Below, one piece after another: positions 42,073 to 52,041 of a DNA stretch of 64,000 nucleotides. The position numbers and the translations under genes are program-made. The first letter of the stretch is position 1, and each line of letters starts with the position of its first letter. Source of the stretch: CALGLS01 sp047626155 (GTDB taxonomy: Bacteria; Bacteroidota; Bacteroidia; Chitinophagales; Saprospiraceae); contig JBLHRR010000001.1 of assembly GCA_047626155.1 (NCBI GenBank), positions 1 through 64,000 on the forward strand. Reading direction: 5' to 3'. Below the pieces are notes generated by a model. The model did not search any database. It saw only the letters and a program-made list of their open reading frames with translations, and had not been told where the DNA came from.

Positions 42073-45000
42073 ATGGATAACAAAGCACCACAGCAAATTG
42101 AAAAGTTCCTCCAGGGCATTCGGAGGCGGCGCTGGCTGAAACGGGTTCGTAACCTGTTTGGCTGGGCTTTCATATTGCTGGCGGTTCTTGCGGTGCTGGT
42201 TTGGTTTGTGGCACAAAGCGAACGAGTACAAAACTGGGCAGTACAGAAAGTGACTACCAGCTTATCAGAACAACTGGAAACGCCCGTTTCTGTGGACTTT
42301 ATTGATATTGACTTTTTTGACCAATTGGTACTCAATGGTTTTTATGTAGAAGACGATCACGGAGATACCTTGTTATACAGCGGTCAATTAAAATCTTCGC
42401 TGACTTCCAATTTGCTGGCGCTACTCGGGCGTGATTTGAAGATCAATGAAATTACCCTGGAAGATGCTATAGTCAACCTGATTCACGACGATGGAGAAAG
42501 CGAGTCTAATCTTCAACGCCTGTTGGCGAAATTGAAACCAACCAAAGAGGAAGAACCTGAATTTAATGAGGCTTCCAAACCTTTCTATCTATCTATCGAT
42601 AACATCTATCTCTATAATGTAAAATTCTTGTTGGATAATAAACCCAAAGGAGAGGCCGTACAGATAGACTTGGCTTCTGGTTTTATTAAAGTTGGAAATA
42701 TTGATTTGGTCGAAAATACCTTTGAAGTGATTTCTATGGATTTGCAGCAAGCCGATGTTACTTATTTTGACAAAGTAAAAGGTGTTCAACCGGAGGAAGA
42801 CCCTGAAGATTTGGAAACGATTGATACTGCAGAGGAAGTTAATGAGGTAGAAGTGGCAAAAGAAGAGCGTAAGCCCTTGAAGCTTTGGATTCATGATATA
42901 GGTTTGGCAGATACAAAATTTACTTTGCACAATTATCGTAAAGCACCGATCAAAACTAGACCGCCTGAGATTCTGGACTGGAAGCACCTTTTAGTTAATG
43001 ACATTCAGATAGCGATTGACAGTTTTCGATATTCTGAAGGTTTATTTGAAGGAGAGGTGAAATCTATTACGGCGAAAGAAAGCAGTGGCTTTGTTCTGGA
43101 AAAATTAGCAGCTAAAAAGGTAAGGATTACCAATCGGAAAACGGAGATGTATGGTTTGGAATTGATTACTCCGAATAGTACGGTTGGAGATAGTTTGGTT
43201 TTGAAATACCGTGATTTTACGGCCTTTAAAAATTTTGAAAATAAGGTCTTAATTCAAGCATATTTTAAAGATTCCAAAATTGCCTTGGAAGATATTGTTG
43301 TTTTTGCACCTGGTTTGAATAGAAACACTTTTTTCATCAACAGCTTCAAAGAGGACGTCCACATCACTGGTTATGTTTATGGGACTGTCAATAGCTTGAA
43401 AGGAAAAAAAGTGGCATTGAAACTGGGAGGCAACACTACTTTCTCTGGAGACTTTAGTACAAAGAAACTGTCCGTAAAAAACGAGGAGTTCTTGAGCTTA
43501 GATATTCAACGGTTGAAAACAGATATTCGAACCCTTCGACAAATTATCCCGAATTTTAACTTGCCAGCCAATTTTGATAAATTAGGGGATATCCGATTCA
43601 AAGGTAACTTCAATGGATTCTTTAACGACTTCTCTGCCTTTGGTACGCTCAATACTTCTCTGGGAATGGCCAAGATGGATATGGGACTTGACATTAGCCA
43701 AGGACGTGAACAAGCCAAATACTATGGTACACTTGATTTAAACGATTTTGATCTCGCCACTTGGACAGATGATGATAGGCTTGGTAACATTACATTTACA
43801 TCTCAATTATTAGAAAGCGAAGGCCTTACATTAGAAACGGTCAACGCTAAAGGTAAAGTAACGATTAAGGCATTTACCTTTCTTGGATACGACTATAAGG
43901 ACGTGGAATTAGACGGACAACTACAAAAGAATTATTTCAATGGAAAACTGGCCGCCCGTGAAAAATACCTCGATCTTGATTTTGATGGGGCCGTTGATTT
44001 TGTAGATAGCATTCCCAAATTTGACTTTAAGGCAGATATCCGAAATATGGATTTGCAAGGCTTGAATTTAATGAACCTCAAAGCAAAGAATTATGCCTTT
44101 TCTGGTAAGTTGGACATCTTTGGTCAGGGAAAGGATTTGTCGACCATGCAAGGTACCGCGAAGGCTTCTGATCTGAAAATTCTTCACAATAGCCTTGATG
44201 AATACTTGTTGGATAGTATATATGTCTTTTCGAATTTAAATAAAAACAATATACGCACGTTGGAAGTGACTTCTGATATTTTAGAAGCAGAACTCAACGG
44301 CCAGTTTGATGTACAGGAAGTACCAGAAGCCGTTGCTCAATTTTTAGAACGCAACTTTCCAGAGATATCAGACCGAGTTGGATTGAAAAGTAAAGGGCGT
44401 AACATAAAGCCTACAAATTTCAGATTCGACATGCAAGTCACGGATAGTCGCAACTTTGCTAATTTGCTCACCACTGGAATTGATACGATTAGAAACGCGA
44501 AGGTCAGTGGCTATATAGATACCCGAGGGGATCTTTTGGAGCTTAACGCGTCCATTCCGTTTATACAATATAATAACCTGACTTTCGATGAATTATATCT
44601 AGATGTGACTAGTGAAGGGAGTTATGCAGAGGTAGGAGCAGGAGTTTATAAAACCTTGTTTAAGAACCAACAATTTGAGCCAGCTGATTTTGAAGGGATC
44701 ATCAATCGGGATACTTTGCAGTTTAGTTTGAATTCTACAAATTTTAATAGTTTGTTGGATGACCTGAACTTAAACGGAGAATTTTTCTTTACTGATGATT
44801 ATTTTGAAGTCAGTTTCCTACCTTCTGATTTGGTTATTTTGACCAACAGGTGGACTATAGATGAGGATAATTATATCCGTTTCGGAGAAGGATTTGTGGA
44901 AACGAAAAACTTCGATTTATATAGCCTGGAAAAAAGAATCAGTGTGGAATCTGTTGGAGATCGGGGCTTGAATTTGAGTTTGGAAAACATCCGATTAAGT

Positions 45001-46992
45001 TTGATTGATGACTATTGGGATTTCTCCAAAATGGACTTTGATGGCCGCATAGACATCAATGCTTCTGTAGAAGATGTTTTCAAATTGGAAGGACTAAAAG
45101 CAACAGCCATTGCAGATACGCTGGAAATAAATGGAGACGACTGGGGTTTGTTAAGACTGGACGCAGAGATGAAAGACAAACGATATCCTGTCGATGTTTT
45201 TATGAGTATCACCAAAGGGCAGGAGCAGTTGGTGGCGGAAGGTTTTGTGGGCCCTTTCATGAAAGGTTTACCTCGGTTGGACAATAAAGATTACCGACTC
45301 AATTTGGCTATTACCAACTATTCGCTTTCTATAGCAGAATATTTTATCGAGAATGGTTTGTCTAATACCATTGGTACTTTTGATGCAAAAGTAATGGTAG
45401 AAGGTGAATTTAAAAACAGGCCAAGTATCAGTGGGGATTTGCAGGCAAGTGATTTGGCTTTGACTATAGATTACCTGAATACCCGTTACAGTATGGCTTC
45501 AGGTAAAGCAAAAATATCGAATTCTATCTTCGATCTGTCTGATAATATTCTGGTGGATAAAAACGGGAATCAGGCTTTGATCAAGGGCGGCATCACTCAC
45601 GATTCCCTTTCCAATTTTGAATTAGATGCGACCATAAGTTCTGAAGAGTTTTTATTTCTAGATACAAAAATAGATAACAATTCTATTTACTACGGAACGG
45701 CTTATGGAGGGGGCTTAGTCAAGTTTACAGGAACCTTCAAGCAGACCGATATTTTTATTGATGCGACTACGAGTCGAAATTCTGTTTTATATATTCCGGT
45801 TAGTTATGAGCAGAATGCTTCTGAGGTCACTTTTATAAAATATATAGATCGGGATGCCCTGAAAGAAGCAGAAAATGAAGATCCAGAAGCCAAAGCCATT
45901 CGGGGTGTTAATGTTCATCTCTTTATGGATATAACAGACGATGCTGAGGTCTTTATTATTTTTGATGAACGAGCCGGTGATAAGATTCGTGGAAGGGGAG
46001 TGGGCTCTGTAAATCTGGAAGTAGGTCGGGATGGGACTATCGAAATGTTTGGTGATTACGTCATTGACGAAGGGGAGTATTTATTCACACTACTCAATCT
46101 GATCAACAAACCTTTCACTGTAAAACAAGGCGGAACCATCAACTGGAGCGGTGATCCCTTTAATGCAGATATAGACCTGGAAGCCACTTACCCAGGAAGA
46201 ACCTCTCTGTCAACACTATTGTTAGAATATTTTGATGGAAATACAAACCCGGAACTAGAAAACCTAGCTCGTAAATCTACCAAGGCAGATCTCATTATGT
46301 ACCTCACTGGAAAACTACTCAAACCAGATATCAATTTCGACATTAATTTCCCGAATGTAGATAATGAATTGCGCAACTTTGTAGAATCTAAACTCAGCAC
46401 CATGCGAGCCAACCAAAACGAGTTAAATCGTCAGGTCTTCGGCCTTATGGTGGTCGGTTCCTTCCTCCCTGGGCAAGACGCCTTGAGCGGTCGAGGTGGA
46501 GACATCGGTTTCAACACAGTTTCAGAATTACTATCTAGTCAACTGTCGATTTATCTGACTGGGTTACTTTCTGAGGTCTTTACCGACGTTGGTTTTATCA
46601 GCGGAGCAGATTTTAATATTAATTATAGTAGATATACCTCGGAAACCACCAGTGGATCGGAACCAGGACTTGAGACCGGCTCCGAATTGGAAGTTCGCCT
46701 CAGTAACACACTCTTCAATGATCGCCTTTCGGTAAATGTCGGAGGGAATATTGATTGGGGAACGAGTACTTCTCTAGGCCCTAGTGAAGGTGCTTTTTTG
46801 GCTGGTGATTTAATCTTGGAATATGTGCTCACCAGAGATAAAAGATTTAAAGTCCGTTTCTATCAAAGAACCGATCAAGGCTTTGAAGGAAGACGGAATA
46901 AAACGGGCATCGGTTTAAGTTATCGTAGAGAGTTTGATAGCTTCGAAGATTTTATTAAAGGGATGAAGGGAGCGGTGAAGGGGACTGAATAA
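42073..46992 (+). CDS. tamB: TamB-like translocation/assembly protein
   Basis: A 1,639-residue protein with an N-terminal membrane helix (about 30-47) and a very long beta-rich periplasmic region of repeated short strands, ending in a DUF490/TamB domain (about 1,180-1,600; contains GEYLFTLLNLINKPFTVKQGG and SFLPGQDALSG, given as short fragments). TamB-like proteins bridge inner and outer membranes and help assemble outer membrane proteins or move lipids. The N-terminal part is divergent, as usual in Bacteroidota. No tamA gene is adjacent. Start ATG at 42073 immediately after a repeat element. Confidence 0.88.
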   Translation: MDNKAPQQIEKFLQGIRRRRWLKRVRNLFGWAFILLAVLAVLVWFVAQSERVQNWAVQKVTTSLSEQLETPVSVDFIDIDFFDQLVLNGFYVEDDHGDTLLYSGQLKSSLTSNLLALLGRDLKINEITLEDAIVNLIHDDGESESNLQRLLAKLKPTKEEEPEFNEASKPFYLSIDNIYLYNVKFLLDNKPKGEAVQIDLASGFIKVGNIDLVENTFEVISMDLQQADVTYFDKVKGVQPEEDPEDLETIDTAEEVNEVEVAKEERKPLKLWIHDIGLADTKFTLHNYRKAPIKTRPPEILDWKHLLVNDIQIAIDSFRYSEGLFEGEVKSITAKESSGFVLEKLAAKKVRITNRKTEMYGLELITPNSTVGDSLVLKYRDFTAFKNFENKVLIQAYFKDSKIALEDIVVFAPGLNRNTFFINSFKEDVHITGYVYGTVNSLKGKKVALKLGGNTTFSGDFSTKKLSVKNEEFLSLDIQRLKTDIRTLRQIIPNFNLPANFDKLGDIRFKGNFNGFFNDFSAFGTLNTSLGMAKMDMGLDISQGREQAKYYGTLDLNDFDLATWTDDDRLGNITFTSQLLESEGLTLETVNAKGKVTIKAFTFLGYDYKDVELDGQLQKNYFNGKLAAREKYLDLDFDGAVDFVDSIPKFDFKADIRNMDLQGLNLMNLKAKNYAFSGKLDIFGQGKDLSTMQGTAKASDLKILHNSLDEYLLDSIYVFSNLNKNNIRTLEVTSDILEAELNGQFDVQEVPEAVAQFLERNFPEISDRVGLKSKGRNIKPTNFRFDMQVTDSRNFANLLTTGIDTIRNAKVSGYIDTRGDLLELNASIPFIQYNNLTFDELYLDVTSEGSYAEVGAGVYKTLFKNQQFEPADFEGIINRDTLQFSLNSTNFNSLLDDLNLNGEFFFTDDYFEVSFLPSDLVILTNRWTIDEDNYIRFGEGFVETKNFDLYSLEKRISVESVGDRGLNLSLENIRLSLIDDYWDFSKMDFDGRIDINASVEDVFKLEGLKATAIADTLEINGDDWGLLRLDAEMKDKRYPVDVFMSITKGQEQLVAEGFVGPFMKGLPRLDNKDYRLNLAITNYSLSIAEYFIENGLSNTIGTFDAKVMVEGEFKNRPSISGDLQASDLALTIDYLNTRYSMASGKAKISNSIFDLSDNILVDKNGNQALIKGGITHDSLSNFELDATISSEEFLFLDTKIDNNSIYYGTAYGGGLVKFTGTFKQTDIFIDATTSRNSVLYIPVSYEQNASEVTFIKYIDRDALKEAENEDPEAKAIRGVNVHLFMDITDDAEVFIIFDERAGDKIRGRGVGSVNLEVGRDGTIEMFGDYVIDEGEYLFTLLNLINKPFTVKQGGTINWSGDPFNADIDLEATYPGRTSLSTLLLEYFDGNTNPELENLARKSTKADLIMYLTGKLLKPDINFDINFPNVDNELRNFVESKLSTMRANQNELNRQVFGLMVVGSFLPGQDALSGRGGDIGFNTVSELLSSQLSIYLTGLLSEVFTDVGFISGADFNINYSRYTSETTSGSEPGLETGSELEVRLSNTLFNDRLSVNVGGNIDWGTSTSLGPSEGAFLAGDLILEYVLTRDKRFKVRFYQRTDQGFEGRRNKTGIGLSYRREFDSFEDFIKGMKGAVKGTE

Positions 46993-47130
46993 TAGGTAGA
47001 TGAGGTTGATAAAATAGAAATGATCACCCCCGGGGGTAGTTGAGGGTTCCATTGATCCGCATCCACTTTCGTTTATGGGAAGGCGATAAGTTTCCAATTT
47101 AGAGGATGTTCATTTAAGTGTGTCTGCCAA

Positions 47131-47278
47131 TTTTTCAATCAAAATCAAAATGGCAATCAAAATCAAAAACACTATACCGCGAGCCCAATAAGAAATTGAT
47201 CTTCAGTTGATTAAACACATTTTGGTACGTTATAGGGCAATTTTTGATTTTGATTGAATTTTTGATTTTGATTTGAAA
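47131..47278. repeat. Imperfect inverted repeat built of ATCAAAA words
   Basis: Left arm 47131-47178 (AATCAAAATCAAAATGG twice, then CACTATACC) and right arm 47224-47278 (GGTACGTTATAGGG then TTTTTGATTTTGATTGA twice) are imperfectly complementary around a loop of about 45 nt. It lies in the 388-bp gap between tamB and the convergent T9SS cargo gene. Confidence 0.7.
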
Positions 47279-47316
47279 CACCCATAATTGAAGATTCCCC
47301 CAATTTACTTGAAACC

Positions 47317-47357
47317 AAAAAAAACCGAAAAGAACAAAGGTTCTTTTCGGTTTTTTT
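47317..47357. terminator. Bidirectional terminator
   Basis: CCGAAAAGAAC (47325-47335) pairs perfectly with GTTCTTTTCGG (47340-47350), loop AAAG, with A8 before and T7 after. Terminates the cargo gene on the minus strand and could stop readthrough from tamB. Confidence 0.9.
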
Positions 47358-47380
47358 ATTTAAAATATTTCAATTCGTGA

Positions 47381-49255
47381 TTAGTTTCTAACAACCACCT
47401 TACGCATTAAGCTCTTATCACCAACTGTCAATCGAACCAGGTACATTCCTTCTGGCTGATTTTCCAAGTTAATTTCATACAACCTATTAGTAACGGTACT
47501 TGGAGCAATAAAAAGCACTTCCTTACCCGTAACATCCATTACAGAAATAGCAACTTGCTCAGCTGTATTTAAAGCCAAGTCAATATTGAATTGTCCTTGT
47601 GTTGGATTTGGAGAAAGAACCACACTGTCAATGCTCTCAATGTCATCTACAGCAACAAAAATAATGTCAATACTTGCTTCAGCAGTACAGCCGTTAGCAT
47701 CTGTAACAGTAACAGTATAAGTACCTGAAGCGGTAAAGGTTGCTACATCCGTAGTTTGTCCGTCAGACCATTCATAAGTATATGGAGCCGTCCCATCTTC
47801 ACCTGAAGCCGTAGCTTCGCCATTTCCTGTTTCCTCTACGTCTGCCGTTGGGCTAGTTGCAAAGTTTATAACAATAGAATCAGTAGACAATTGGCAAATG
47901 CTATTAAAAGCGTCAGTTGGGTCAGTGTATACGGCACCTTGTACTGTCCAAATTCCTACAAAAGGATCAAGCGTATTAGCACTTAATATGCCGTTCAAAT
48001 CATTATCAAAAGCTGATACAGAAGGATCAACAATACCAGTTAATAATAGACTAGCATTAATTCCTCCTGTTCCACCTTGTGGATTAGTAAAGAACCAACC
48101 ATAGCCTCCACCTGCTGGGATTTCTTGCATTCCATCATTTTGAACATCTACAACAGCATCGTCGCAGGCAGTGACAGATCCAGTTGTTGTCATTGCGCCA
48201 GGGTTACAAGTGGCAGGAGATAAAGGAGTTACACTACTAATAGCAGAACATCCACTACCATCTGAAATGGTTACAAAAGCTTCTACCCCGTCCACTAATT
48301 CAGTAGCGGTTTCAGTAGTTTGGCCATTATCCCATTCATAAGTATAAGGCATCATTCCTCCAGAACCTGTAGCGGTAGCTGTGAGGTCTCCATTATCAGT
48401 AATAGTTACTGATAGATTATAGAAAGTGACGATCAAAGAGTCGGTAGTTGTGCTACAAGTACCAACATTATCTGAAACAGAGCCAAAAATGACCCATGTT
48501 CCTTGAAGTACGCCTAAATTGTTTGAACTTAGGATTCCGTTAAGGTCTTGGTTATAGGTCACCGTACTAGTATCGTTGATAGAAAATCCACCAGCAACTC
48601 CTCCAGTGCCTCCTAATTGATCACTAAACTGCCAGTTGTAGGTTCCTGCAAATGGATTCACCGGAATGGTATCAAAAAGTACAGCAAGGTCAAAAGTATC
48701 TGTTGGACATAATGTGAGCGATCCAATAGTTTGAAGTACTCCAGCATTACAGATGTCAGTGCAAGCCGTTTCTGGGCTACTTGTACAAGTTAAAGCAGGG
48801 AAGCCATTGTCAACTTGATCAGCCGTACCACAGTTTCCTTCCTCATTTATTACAATAAGATAATTGCCACTTTCAGTACAAGTCCAAGTAATGGTACAAG
48901 CATCTCCATCACCGGCACCAAAAGCATCAACAGCTCCACTGGGTGCAATAATGGTAAAATCGGGAACCCATGATCCAGCGCCAGCACCGTTGCAGATACT
49001 GAAAGAGTAAGTACCTCCAAGTACAAAATTGTCTACTTGATAGGCTTCTGATTTCCAAATTTCGAAGCCAGTAAACTCATTGAATGGACAGCCGGTACCA
49101 TCGTCGCAAGGCGCGCCTCCGAATGCGGTATTAAGGTCACCCCAGCCAGCGGTTGGACTAGGATCGACCCAAGTTTCACATTGGGCACTTAGGGTTTGGT
49201 TTATCGTAAGCATCAGACATACGATAAGTACATTTTTTAGGTAATTTGAAATCAT
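47381..49255 (-). CDS. Secreted protein with Por-type T9SS sorting domain
   Basis: A 624-residue secreted protein. Signal peptide ends near residue 24 (LSAQ). Residues 25-165 form one Cys-rich beta domain; then two copies of a module of about 140 residues with the recurring segments NDLNGILS and PLGGTGG-like (residues about 170-290 and 345-470), each followed by a SprB-like ATGSGGMMPYTYEWDNGQ / GEDGTAPYTYEWSDGQTT repeat. The last 80 residues are a type A sorting domain (VLSPNPTQGQFNI, MDVTGKEV, EGMYLVRL, RKVVVRN). Probable surface or released protein of unknown function. Confidence 0.88.
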   Translation of the reverse strand: MISNYLKNVLIVCLMLTINQTLSAQCETWVDPSPTAGWGDLNTAFGGAPCDDGTGCPFNEFTGFEIWKSEAYQVDNFVLGGTYSFSICNGAGAGSWVPDFTIIAPSGAVDAFGAGDGDACTITWTCTESGNYLIVINEEGNCGTADQVDNGFPALTCTSSPETACTDICNAGVLQTIGSLTLCPTDTFDLAVLFDTIPVNPFAGTYNWQFSDQLGGTGGVAGGFSINDTSTVTYNQDLNGILSSNNLGVLQGTWVIFGSVSDNVGTCSTTTDSLIVTFYNLSVTITDNGDLTATATGSGGMMPYTYEWDNGQTTETATELVDGVEAFVTISDGSGCSAISSVTPLSPATCNPGAMTTTGSVTACDDAVVDVQNDGMQEIPAGGGYGWFFTNPQGGTGGINASLLLTGIVDPSVSAFDNDLNGILSANTLDPFVGIWTVQGAVYTDPTDAFNSICQLSTDSIVINFATSPTADVEETGNGEATASGEDGTAPYTYEWSDGQTTDVATFTASGTYTVTVTDANGCTAEASIDIIFVAVDDIESIDSVVLSPNPTQGQFNIDLALNTAEQVAISVMDVTGKEVLFIAPSTVTNRLYEINLENQPEGMYLVRLTVGDKSLMRKVVVRN

Positions 49256-49474
49256 AAATTAAATTGTTTTTGAACAGCTGAATCCATAGCTTTGTAAATC
49301 GTAAATTTAGTTTTGAGAGGATTTAGACTAGCTCGGGTGAAAAAACGCAATGTATGCTCTTTTTTATTGTAATGATGGGTAGTAAATGTAAGACATCTGA
49401 CATAGGGAATTTCAAAATGTCGGGATGGAAGGATTTTTAGGTCTAAAATAAGGAAGAGCGATCTATTTTTATTT

Positions 49475-50080
49475 TCATAAATTTGCCTTATAGCGCTTCA
49501 CCATTTCTTCCTGACTTTCTATAGGCTCTGATCCTCCAAGTTGATCTTTCAACATTTTGCCCATTGAAGGAAAATCCTGTCGTTCCATTTTAACTTCTTC
49601 CGACCAAAGCTTCGAACGCATCAATGCTTTGGCACAATGTAAAAAGACCTCTTCTATTTTCACGACAATACAGGTTTTCGGTGGCTTGGGTTCCGTGCTG
49701 AAAAGATCTAAGTAGTCACTTTCTGTTGAAATATGTGCTTTCCCATTTATCCGTAAGGTTTCATCCACTCCCGGAATCAAAAACAAGAGTCCTACGTTTT
49801 CTGTTTCCACAATATTGACAAGGCTATCAATTCGATTGTTTCCTTTAGCATCTGGTATGGCAATGTGTTGGTCGTCCAAAACTTGAACAAAGCCCGGAGC
49901 TCCACCACGTGGTGAATTGTCTACGCTTCCTTTGGCGTCCACCGAAGCCATCATCAGGAATGGAGATTTAGAAATGAAGTTTTTCCCATGCTTTTCCAAG
50001 GCGGGAAGTAGTTTAGTTTGGGCGCGGCCTTTGGCGTGGCCGTAGAGTTCGCGGAGTTGTTCTTGGTTTTTGATTTTCAT
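49475..50080 (-). CDS. Pyridoxamine 5'-phosphate oxidase-like flavoprotein
   Basis: A 201-residue protein of the PNPOx-like split-barrel family, probably FMN-binding. Conserved segments: FISKSPFLMMASVDAKG (34-50), SPRGGAPGFVQV, RIDSLVNIVETENVGLLFLIPG, LRINGKA and CAKALMRSKLW. This matches the group called MSMEG_1061-type FMN-dependent family. Cytoplasmic. Substrate unknown; it is too diverged to be the vitamin B6 enzyme itself. Single gene, minus strand. Confidence 0.88.
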   Translation of the reverse strand: MKIKNQEQLRELYGHAKGRAQTKLLPALEKHGKNFISKSPFLMMASVDAKGSVDNSPRGGAPGFVQVLDDQHIAIPDAKGNNRIDSLVNIVETENVGLLFLIPGVDETLRINGKAHISTESDYLDLFSTEPKPPKTCIVVKIEEVFLHCAKALMRSKLWSEEVKMERQDFPSMGKMLKDQLGGSEPIESQEEMVKRYKANL

Positions 50081-50373
50081 GATTTTATTTTTGTAGTAGT
50101 AATTTGGTATTTATTGGATAAGTTAAGGGAGGTTTTGCGGGAGTGATAAAAGAATGAATTGAGGATCGCCAGCGCACCCCCGGCCCCTAAAGCGGAGATC
50201 TGCCCTCTTGGTAAGACCCATTAGACTTTGTTGGGAAACGTAATCATTCTCCCGAGCGAGCGTATCTAGTCGAGGGATTGTATTTAGCTTCCTCCCACGC
50301 ATAGTTCACCTAAGGCTATTCAAAAAGGAAAACTGTTTTTCGTGAAAAGGTCAGTAGGCCAGTATATAGGTGT
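50081..50373. other. Gene-free stretch
   Basis: About 290 bp (332 with the following repeat). It contains a GC-richer patch around 50165-50300 (GATCGCCAGCGCACCCCCGG, CTCCCGAGCGAGCGTATC) that looks like a worn repeat; no matching copy was seen elsewhere in the window. No gene recognised. Confidence 0.5.
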
Positions 50374-50412
50374 AATAGTGGGAAGTTAAAGTTAATAGTT
50401 AAAGTTAAAAGT
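50374..50412 (+). repeat. ATAGTGGGAAGTT repeat on the 3' side of the MBL gene
   Basis: ATAGTGGGAAGTTAAAGTTA followed by more TTAAAGTT words, ending directly at the stop codon (complement at 50413) of the MBL hydrolase gene. Inverted relative to the copies at 51311-51397. Confidence 0.7.
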
Positions 50413-51291
50413 TTATTTCTTAGACCAATACCTCATCAAGCCCACCACGGACATCCAACTTGGATTCGCCTTTTCATATCTTGGCAAGTCTTCCTTAGGA
50501 ATCCCCGCCGTCACCAATTGTTGATGCGTGTACGCTTGAAATAAAGGAGTGATCGCCGCAGGATCGGCACCAGCCTCCCAATGCGGCTTTATCCAATTGG
50601 CCCAGTCATTTAGTACTTTTTCTAAAGCATCCAAATGTATTGTTATGTCTGTGATTTTTCCAAAATGAGTAAGGTATAAAGCGCTAGGGTTGATCTTCCG
50701 CATCAAAGCAATCGACTCCATCCAGTCCTCCAAATTAATATCAGGAGGAGGGCAAGGCGGGACAACAATCCCATCGCCAATTTTTACGCCGGCCACATCA
50801 CCAGTTATGAGTTCCTCTTTCACCTGCCAAGCGATATGGTGAATGGCATGGCCAGGGCTGTGCCAGGCCGTGATCTTTTCATTGGCCACCATCACAACGG
50901 ATTCATGCTCCGCCGGAACAATACTTTCCATAGGAATGGGTTTCATCTCTCCCCAAAGTTCATCCATCTTATCCTTATAAATTCGCCTTGCAGATTCCAT
51001 CAATCGTTCCGGAGAAGAAAGGTGCCGAACGCCCAAAGGATGAACATGAATTTTAGCACCCAACTCGGCAAAGGCCCAGGCTGCTCCAGCATGATCCAAA
51101 TGAATATGCGTTAAAAAAACATGCTGAATATCATGTATGGTATAACCAATGCGACTTATTTCTTTTTCCAATTGCGGAAAGCAACTATATGGCCCCGTTT
51201 CAAAAAGAACTGGCCCGTCATAGGTTTCTACTAAAAAAGCGGCAATGGTTTTCTCTTCTCCGAGGAAGGCGAGGTCTAAGGTGTGTATCAT
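50413..51291 (-). CDS. MBL-fold metallo-hydrolase
   Basis: A 292-residue metallo-beta-lactamase-fold hydrolase. Metal-binding motif THIHLDHAG gives His62, His64, Asp66 and His67; further ligands in HSPGHA, ITGDVAG (Asp) and LTHFGK (His). The substrate is not predictable; similar enzymes act on thioesters, lactones or phosphodiesters. Cytoplasmic. The gene is bounded exactly by inverted copies of the CGATAGTGGGAAGTT repeat: one touches the stop codon, the other begins 1 bp before the start codon. This suggests it may move or have moved as a unit. Confidence 0.9.
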   Translation of the reverse strand: MIHTLDLAFLGEEKTIAAFLVETYDGPVLFETGPYSCFPQLEKEISRIGYTIHDIQHVFLTHIHLDHAGAAWAFAELGAKIHVHPLGVRHLSSPERLMESARRIYKDKMDELWGEMKPIPMESIVPAEHESVVMVANEKITAWHSPGHAIHHIAWQVKEELITGDVAGVKIGDGIVVPPCPPPDINLEDWMESIALMRKINPSALYLTHFGKITDITIHLDALEKVLNDWANWIKPHWEAGADPAAITPLFQAYTHQQLVTAGIPKEDLPRYEKANPSWMSVVGLMRYWSKK

Positions 51292-51292
51292 G

Positions 51293-51397
51293 TGATAACT
51301 TTAACTTTAACTTTAACTATTGACTAAAACGTAAACTTCCCACTATCGCGTTGGATGAACTTTAACTATTGACTAAAACGTAAACTTCCCACTATCG
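51293..51397 (-). repeat. CGATAGTGGGAAGTT repeats on the 5' side of the MBL gene
   Basis: Two identical 38-bp units, 51311-51348 and 51360-51397 (minus strand opens CGATAGTGGGAAGTTTACGT), separated by 11 bp (period 49), plus AACTTTAACTTTAACTT words from 51298. Inverted relative to 50374-50412. Confidence 0.78.
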
Positions 51398-51516
51398 TGT
51401 TTTACTAACTGTTTTTTCAACTTCAACTTCAACTTCAATTCGCTCAGTTCGTGAAGTCCTTATGTTAGAAGGTCACGATATAGCACCACATTAGAAGGCT
51501 GCGTTATAGTAACCCC

Positions 51517-52020
51517 CTATTCAATCGCCCCCCTCAATCCCAACTCAATCACTTCCAAATCATGTATCTTCTTATCCGTTATTGAAAAACGTAAAATCGT
51601 CCTCATCTGATGAAAACCATGCTTACCGCAAGCACCCGGATTCATATGCAACAAGTCGTGTTTCTTATCCGGCATCACTTTCAAAATATGAGAATGACCA
51701 CAAATAAAAAGTTTCGGAGGATCCGTTTTCATCAGCTCCCGAACCCGCTTATTGTATCGCCCTGGGTAACCACCAATATGAGTCATCCAGACATCGATGC
51801 CCTCACAATCAAAACGATAATCCAAAGGATAATTTTGTCGAATGGAGCCAGCATCTATATTGCCATAAACAGCTTTGACCGGTTTGAATGCTTCTAATTG
51901 TTCGAGGACTTTATCATCTCCAACATCGCCGGCATGCCATAATTCATCGCAGTCTTTAAAGTGCTCGAAAATATTTGGATCAAGGTAGCTGTGAGTGTCT
52001 GATAATAGTCCGATGCGCAT
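51517..52020 (-). CDS. YfcE-type metallophosphoesterase
   Basis: A 167-residue cytoplasmic phosphodiesterase. Start at 52020 (MRIGLLSDTHSYLD); the longer start at 52080 lies in repeat DNA and is rejected. Metal-binding motifs: SDTH (Asp8, His10), HAGDVGD, YGNIDAG and ICGHSH, with a further His in THIGGYPG. This is the compact MJ0936/YfcE family, which hydrolyses phosphodiesters with two metal ions; natural substrate unknown. Length is typical. Confidence 0.9.
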   Translation of the reverse strand: MRIGLLSDTHSYLDPNIFEHFKDCDELWHAGDVGDDKVLEQLEAFKPVKAVYGNIDAGSIRQNYPLDYRFDCEGIDVWMTHIGGYPGRYNKRVRELMKTDPPKLFICGHSHILKVMPDKKHDLLHMNPGACGKHGFHQMRTILRFSITDKKIHDLEVIELGLRGAIE

Positions 52021-52041
52021 GGGTAGTGTAATTAAAATTAG

